Positions 59,381 to 64,000 of a stretch of 64,000 nt of DNA are shown piece by piece. The DNA comes from Nonomuraea harbinensis (GTDB lineage Bacteria; Actinomycetota; Actinomycetes; Streptosporangiales; Streptosporangiaceae), in assembly GCF_019396385.1 (NCBI RefSeq), contig NZ_JAHKRN010000022.1:62001-126000 (forward strand), given 5' to 3'. Every line of letters starts with the position of its first letter. Positions within the stretch are counted from its first letter, which is position 1. The translations under genes and the position numbers were made by a program. The notes under the pieces were generated by a model. It ran no database searches. It was not told the DNA's origin and saw nothing but the letters and a program-made list of their open reading frames with translations.

Positions 59381-61693
59381 TCAGCGGGCGTGGTCCAGGC
59401 CGTCGGTCGGCGACGGCGGGATCGGCGGGACGGTGGGCTTGGGGGTGAAGGAGAGCGTCCCGTGGTTGATCGGGAAGCTGGTGGGCATCGTGCCGGTGGC
59501 GCGGCCGTACGCGCAGGCGACCGCGGCCATCGACGCGGCGACGCCCAGCTCCCCCGCGCCGCCGGGCTGGTCGGACGTGCTGGGCATGACGATGACCTGG
59601 AGTTCCGGCGGGGTGTTCCACTGGCGGGTGTAGAAGTAGTTGTCCCAGCTCGCCTCCAGGAAGTGGCCGTCGCGCAGGTGGAGGCTGGAGGTCAGGGCCA
59701 GCGCGATGCCGTCCATGACGCAGCCCATCATCTGGGCCTCCAGGCCGCGGGGATTGACGGCCAGGCCGACGTCCACGGCGAAGACGACCTTGGTGACGCG
59801 CGGCCCGGTCACGCCGTCGCGGATGGGCCGGTCGACCGTCGCGGGCCGGCAGTCGATCTCCACCAGCGCGGCGCTGACCGATTTGTACTCGGCGTGGAAC
59901 GCGATGCCCTGGGCGGTGCCGGGCGCCATGGACCGGCCCCAGTTCCCGGCCTCCGCCACCTTCGCCAGCACCGCCCTGGACCGGTCGTCCTGGAGGAAGT
60001 CGCGCCGGAACCGGTAGGGGTCCTTGCCCATCCTCGCCGCGAGCTGGTCGACGATGAGCTCGCGGGCGCAGGTGACGTCGGGCGAGTAGACGTTGCGCAT
60101 GCTGCCGGTGTTGAAGCCCTTGTCCGTCTCGCTGAGCAGCCGGCTGACCGCCCCGAACCGGTAGGACGTCGCCTGGCTGAGATGGAAGAACGTCTGGGCG
60201 AAGCCGATGTCGCCCACCGGAAGCCTCGCGGCCAGGGCGGTGATGATCTCACCGAGCCCGTGGCCGAGGTCCGTGGAGACGCTGGTGTGCCGCTGCTTGT
60301 AGCTGAGCACGGTGTCGCCGAGGTAAGCGACGCGGACCCGCGAGGTGGCCATCGGGTGGGTGCGCCCCTGGCGGGAGTCGTCGGCGCGGTGCCACATGAG
60401 CTTGACGGGTTTGCCGATCTTCTGTGACATCTCGGCGGCTTCGAGCGCGGCGTCGAAGAACAGCTTGCGCCCGAAGGAGCCGCCGCCCTCGGTGACGTGC
60501 ACGGTGACCTTGCCGGCGGGCAGCCCGAGCTTGGCGGCGATGGCCTGCTGGGCGACGATCGGCGATTTCAGCGCCGACCAGATCTCGGCCCGCCCGGCCC
60601 GCACGTCGGCGATCGCGCAGTTGGGTTCGAGCGCGCTGTTGCTGCGGAAGTAGAAGGTGAACTTGCCTTCGACGACGGGGGTCGGCGGCCTGAGCCCCAT
60701 CGGCAGTTCCGCCGCTTCGAGCTGCCGCAGCACGCTGGCGTCGGACTTCCCCTCCGCGGTGCCCGGTCTCCAGGAGACCTGCAGGGCGCGTACGGCGTCG
60801 ACGCACTGCCCGAAGGTCTCGGCACGGACCGCGACCCCGGTGGAGATCGTCACCACGTCGGTGACGCCGGGCATGGCGCGGACCTGCGCGAGGTTCGCCA
60901 CCGAGCCGACCTTGCCGTTGATGGTCGGCGGGCGGCACACCATCGCCGGCTTGGCGTCAGGGACGTCGAGGTCCATCGCGAACTTCTTGCGCCCGGTGAC
61001 CGCGTCCAGGGCGTCGACGCGGTTGTGCGGCCTGCCGATGACGGTGAAGCTCTCCCGCGGCGCGAGCTCCACGGACACCCGCTCGGTCCGCGTGCTCGCG
61101 GCCTTCGAGGCGAGCGCGCCGATGCCGACGCTCCGGCCGGCGCGGTCCTTGACCACCCCGTCCTCGATCGTCAGGTTGCCCGCGTCAGTGCCGAGTTCGG
61201 CCGCCGCGGCGGTCAGCAGGCGTTGCCGGGCGACGGCGGCGGCGACCCGGATCGGGGTGTAGGTGGCGATGGTCGTGTTCGAGCCGCCGGTGAGCTGGTT
61301 GAACACCAGCTCGGGGCGGGCGTCGGCCAGCGTGACGCGCACCCGGTCCAGCGGCACGGACAGCTCCTCGGCGATCAGCATGGCCGTCGAGGTGGTGATG
61401 CCCTGGCCGACCTCGGCCCGCGGCAGCGCGAACGCCACCGTGCCGTCCTGCCGTACCTCGACCGAGATCAGGTTCGAGGTGGGCAGCGCCGCCGCCGTCA
61501 TCAGGTCGTTGAGGTCGACCAGCTCGGTCAGTTCGGGCGCGGCCAGTGCCCCGGCCCCGGCCGGGGCACTGGCTCCGGCCCGCGCCGGGGCGAGCTCGGC
61601 GGCGGCCACCAGGGTCGGGGCCGCCAGCACGTACCCGAGGAAGCGCCGCCGCCCGATGGCCGAGCCCGGCCCGTCGTCCTGCGGTCCGGTCAT
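59381..61693 (-). CDS. oxiB: Molybdenum hydroxylase large subunit (IorB/OxiB type)
   Basis: 770 residues. A Tat signal IGRRRFLGYVLAAPTL precedes an aldehyde-oxidase-fold molybdopterin subunit of the isoquinoline 1-oxidoreductase beta type: GQGITTSTAMLIAEEL, GGGSFGRKLFFDAALEAAEMSQKIGKPVKLMWHRADD, MRNVYSPDVTCARELIVDQLA, and the catalytic Glu in GGAGELGVAASMAAVACA. It oxidises aldehydes or N-heterocycles with water as oxygen source, here probably oligo-isoprenoid aldehydes. It overlaps the lcp stop by 1 nt and lies 15 bp before oxiA. Confidence 0.9.
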   Translation of the reverse strand: MTGPQDDGPGSAIGRRRFLGYVLAAPTLVAAAELAPARAGASAPAGAGALAAPELTELVDLNDLMTAAALPTSNLISVEVRQDGTVAFALPRAEVGQGITTSTAMLIAEELSVPLDRVRVTLADARPELVFNQLTGGSNTTIATYTPIRVAAAVARQRLLTAAAAELGTDAGNLTIEDGVVKDRAGRSVGIGALASKAASTRTERVSVELAPRESFTVIGRPHNRVDALDAVTGRKKFAMDLDVPDAKPAMVCRPPTINGKVGSVANLAQVRAMPGVTDVVTISTGVAVRAETFGQCVDAVRALQVSWRPGTAEGKSDASVLRQLEAAELPMGLRPPTPVVEGKFTFYFRSNSALEPNCAIADVRAGRAEIWSALKSPIVAQQAIAAKLGLPAGKVTVHVTEGGGSFGRKLFFDAALEAAEMSQKIGKPVKLMWHRADDSRQGRTHPMATSRVRVAYLGDTVLSYKQRHTSVSTDLGHGLGEIITALAARLPVGDIGFAQTFFHLSQATSYRFGAVSRLLSETDKGFNTGSMRNVYSPDVTCARELIVDQLAARMGKDPYRFRRDFLQDDRSRAVLAKVAEAGNWGRSMAPGTAQGIAFHAEYKSVSAALVEIDCRPATVDRPIRDGVTGPRVTKVVFAVDVGLAVNPRGLEAQMMGCVMDGIALALTSSLHLRDGHFLEASWDNYFYTRQWNTPPELQVIVMPSTSDQPGGAGELGVAASMAAVACAYGRATGTMPTSFPINHGTLSFTPKPTVPPIPPSPTDGLDHAR

Positions 61694-62913
61694 CAGGTGC
61701 CGGGCCGGTTGGTCGTGGGGATCTCGATCTTGGTCTCCTTGCCCTTGGTGAGGAAGAACATGATGTACTGCCGGACCGCCTCGTCGATGACCCAGGCGAT
61801 CTGCGGCACCAGCGGCAGCGGGATGAGCCCCTCACGGAACCTGACCAGCTTCGGCCAGGCCGAGCTGATCAGCGGGTCCCACACCGGCTCACGCTCGATG
61901 CCGTCCCAGTCGGCCACCTGGTCGCCGACCAGGTAACGGGCGAGCGCGTTGCAGAGCGGCCGGCTGATGCTGCCGGGGCTGGTCTGCTCGGCGAGCTGGT
62001 CCAGCAGGATGTCGGTCAGCGCCACGCCCTCGGGGGTCGGCCCCATGTTGCGGGGCAGGACCTGGTCCGACTGCGCGTAGGCCTCGTCCCAGCTGGAGGG
62101 GATGTACTCGTCCTTGATGCCGAGCACGTGCGCGGTCACCTGCCACACGTGCAGGTACGCCGCGGAGTCGGCGGAGCTGATCGGCACCTTCCATTCGAGC
62201 ATCTTGCGCATGGCGAAGGTCGGCAGGGTGTGCCAGGTGACCAGCATGTCCTCCTGGCTGATCGGGATGCCGTAGGGCCAGTGGGGCACCTGCCGCAGCA
62301 GGTGCCGCACCGCGGCGTGCACCAGCCGGGTCTTCACCGCCTCGACCACGCACGAGCCGTCCGGCCGGTAGGCGTTCAGCGACCCGACGGCGAACCCCAG
62401 GATGCTCGTCTTGGCCACGCGGTCCTCCATGTCCGCGCCGCCCTTGGAGTAGTAGACCGCGCGGGCCTCCTTGGGGATGGCGGTGCTCAGCATGCCGCCG
62501 CCCACGCCGTTGAGCAGGTTGAGGTACAGCCCTCTGGACTTGTTGAAGTCGGCCGCGGTCTCCAGCTTGCCGCGGTCCGCCCACGACGGCAGCCGGCGGG
62601 CCCGCTCCATGAAGTCCCGCAGATCCGCCGGCAGGCCGTCGGGCAACGGCTGGTCGTTCCGGTTCCAGTCCCACAGCAGGCGGTTGACCTCGGGCACGTC
62701 ACCCCGGTCGATCAGCGAGGCGACCAGCGCGTCGGCCTCCTCGTCCCACACCCATCGCGGGTCCGTGCCGGCGCCGGAGCCCGCGACCGAGCCGCGCGCC
62801 GACCAGGTCCAGGGCGTCTGGCTCGCCTCCGCCGGAGGGGTGAGCCCCAGGGCGCCGAGCGCTCCCAGCGTTCCGCCCGAGATCAGGATCTTGCGCCTGC
62901 TCAACTCCGCCAT
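61693..62913 (-). CDS. lcp: Latex clearing protein (rubber oxygenase), copy 1
   Basis: 406 residues, against 407 for the Streptomyces sp. K30 enzyme. Tat signal MAELSRRKILISGG, then the MpaB/DUF2236 haem fold. The residues reported as essential in that enzyme appear at the expected places with an offset of one: Glu149 (IPKEARAVYY), Arg165, Lys168 and Thr169 (DRVAKT), and axial His199 (KTRLVHAAVR). It is a secreted b-type haem dioxygenase that cuts cis-1,4-polyisoprene into oligomers with aldehyde and keto ends. The ATG at 62913 has GGAGAGGAG upstream. The gene is followed by oxiB and oxiA. Confidence 0.92.
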   Translation of the reverse strand: MAELSRRKILISGGTLGALGALGLTPPAEASQTPWTWSARGSVAGSGAGTDPRWVWDEEADALVASLIDRGDVPEVNRLLWDWNRNDQPLPDGLPADLRDFMERARRLPSWADRGKLETAADFNKSRGLYLNLLNGVGGGMLSTAIPKEARAVYYSKGGADMEDRVAKTSILGFAVGSLNAYRPDGSCVVEAVKTRLVHAAVRHLLRQVPHWPYGIPISQEDMLVTWHTLPTFAMRKMLEWKVPISSADSAAYLHVWQVTAHVLGIKDEYIPSSWDEAYAQSDQVLPRNMGPTPEGVALTDILLDQLAEQTSPGSISRPLCNALARYLVGDQVADWDGIEREPVWDPLISSAWPKLVRFREGLIPLPLVPQIAWVIDEAVRQYIMFFLTKGKETKIEIPTTNRPGT

Positions 62914-62953
62914 TGCGCGTACTCCTCTCCGTGTGCCGGGTGAAAGGGGTCGA

Positions 62954-64000
62954 TCAGGACGGCCGGTTGGTTTCCGGGATCTCGATCCTGATCGGCTGCG
63001 CTTCGGACAGGAAGAGCAGGGTCGCCTTGCGCAGGAACTCGTCGAAGAGCCAGTACGTCTCCGGCGCCAGCGGGAGGTTGAGCAGACCTTCGCGGATGGC
63101 GATGAACGGCCGCCAGGACAGCCGGAGCAGCGAGTCCCAGACGGGCTCCCTCGGGATCTTCAGCCAGCCGGCTATCTGGTCGCCGAGCACGTAGCGGGTG
63201 AACGCGCCGAGGATCGGCTTGGACAGGATGGCGCCGTCGACCTCGGCGCCGAGGTTGAGCAGGATGTCGGCCAGCTTGATGCCCTCGGGGGTCGGCGCCA
63301 GGATCGGGGTCAGAACCTGCTCCGCCTGGGAGTTCGCCTGCGCCCACGACGCGGGGATGTACTCGTCCCTGATGCCGAGCATGTGCGCGGTCAGCTGCCA
63401 CGAGTGCAGGAAGGCCGTGGACTCCGAGCTGGGGATCGGCACCCTCCAGTCGAGCATCTTCTGCATGACGGTCGTGCCCAGGCTGTGCCAGGTGACCATC
63501 ATGTCCGCCTGGCTGATCGGGATCTCCTCGTCGGCGACCGGGGGCCAGTGCGGGGACTGCGGCAGCAGGTGCCGCACGGCGGCGTGCACCAGCCGGGTCT
63601 TGACGCAGGTCACGATCATCTCGCCGTCGGGATCGAAGGCGTTGCGCGTCATGATGTCGTAACCGAGCTTGGCGGTCTTGGTGATGCGGTCCTTCATGTC
63701 CGCGCCGCCCTGCGAGTAGTAGACGGCGCGGGCCTCCCTGGGGATGACCGTGCTCATCATGCCGCTGGCCATGCCGTACAGGACGCCGAGGTAGAGTCCC
63801 CGCTTCTCGGTGAACCTGAACGAGGTGGCAAGCTTGCCGTGGTCGGTCCAGGCCGGAAGCCGCCGGGCGTCCTCCATGAACGCCCGCAGGTCCGCCGGGA
63901 GCCCGTCGGGCAGCGGCTGGCCGTTCTTGGTCCAGTTGCGTAAGAGCCGGTTGACCAGGGGTACGTCGCCCCGGTCGAGCAGCGAGGCGACGAGTGGGTC
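62954..64000 (-). CDS. lcp: Latex clearing protein (rubber oxygenase), copy 2 (N-terminus outside window)
   Basis: 349 codons inside the window; the frame is open to the edge and the in-frame ATG at 63877 is internal, since conserved sequence continues upstream (LVNRLLRNWTKNGQPLPDGLP). The catalytic set matches copy 1: IPREARAVYY, DRITKT and KTRLVHAAVRHLL. The protein is alignable to copy 1 throughout but diverged (for example SRLTS-free C-terminus EIPETNRPS against EIPTTNRPGT), so it is an old paralogue. It lies 40 bp upstream of copy 1 on the same strand, probably one operon. Confidence 0.9.
   Translation of the reverse strand, partial: DPLVASLLDRGDVPLVNRLLRNWTKNGQPLPDGLPADLRAFMEDARRLPAWTDHGKLATSFRFTEKRGLYLGVLYGMASGMMSTVIPREARAVYYSQGGADMKDRITKTAKLGYDIMTRNAFDPDGEMIVTCVKTRLVHAAVRHLLPQSPHWPPVADEEIPISQADMMVTWHSLGTTVMQKMLDWRVPIPSSESTAFLHSWQLTAHMLGIRDEYIPASWAQANSQAEQVLTPILAPTPEGIKLADILLNLGAEVDGAILSKPILGAFTRYVLGDQIAGWLKIPREPVWDSLLRLSWRPFIAIREGLLNLPLAPETYWLFDEFLRKATLLFLSEAQPIRIEIPETNRPS

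Noticed and set aside
1..64000. tRNA, rRNA, CRISPR arrays, insertion sequences, integrase or phage genes
   Set aside because: Looked for cloverleaf-like tRNA genes, regularly spaced repeats, transposase motifs and terminal inverted repeats; none could be supported.

Overview
The window is very GC-rich, densely packed DNA from an actinomycete. The evidence is G/C-ending codons, many GTG starts, twin-arginine and lipoprotein signals, and PucR, XRE-cupin and LacI regulators. The family mix (S37 tripeptidyl aminopeptidase, PL11 rhamnogalacturonan lyase with CBM2, rubber-oxygenase genes) suggests a soil saprophyte of the Streptomyces/Nonomuraea type; the genus is inference. I see no rRNA, tRNA, CRISPR array, phage gene or insertion sequence. 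Most of the window is catabolic operons, each with its own importer.

Layout. (1) 1-7087, plus strand: a partial amidohydrolase, an aminothiazoline-carboxylate-hydrolase-like protein, a PucR regulator, a possible Cys-containing leader peptide, a polar amino acid ABC transporter and an arginase/agmatinase-type ureohydrolase. (2) 7205-10816: a secreted S37 peptidase, an XRE-cupin regulator, and a divergent pair of an unusual tryptophan 2,3-dioxygenase and an Lrp/AsnC regulator. (3) 25874 down to 10800, minus strand: a 12-gene operon with overlapping or nearly abutting ends. It encodes a peptide-type ABC importer, HyuA, two tandem HyuB paralogues, an amidohydrolase, an NTF2-like protein, a TIGR04076 protein, a luciferase-like flavin oxidoreductase and an alpha/beta hydrolase carrying an extra N-terminal domain. 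It looks like import and opening of an unknown cyclic amide. (4) 32700 down to 26020, minus strand: sugar-acid operon (carbohydrate ABC importer, galactonate dehydratase, KDPG-type aldolase, mannonate dehydratase family protein, gluconokinase) with a divergent FadR-type regulator and a clear operator. (5) 33632-39222: YciO, a broken DUF1772-like gene beside a TetR regulator, a DHA2 exporter, a ChbG/YdjC-type deacetylase and a GPH sugar symporter. (6) 39494-47334: a YbjJ-like MFS protein, PL11 lyase, LacI regulator, 2,2-dialkylglycine decarboxylase and a DUF4132-like protein. (7) 58787 down to 47312, minus strand: an operon headed by a cysteine-containing leader peptide that fits the actinomycete cysteine-attenuator pattern. 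Behind it are a flavin reductase, an ECM4-type thiol transferase, four different luciferase-like flavin monooxygenases and a peptide-type ABC importer. I read it as a cysteine-repressed organosulfur salvage operon. (8) 64000 down to 58889, minus strand: two tandem latex-clearing-protein genes followed by oxiB and oxiA, the arrangement known for natural rubber degradation in Streptomyces sp. K30.

Most promising for new biology: the 12-gene hydantoinase-like operon (substrate unknown), the leader-controlled four-monooxygenase sulfur operon, and the doubled lcp arrangement.
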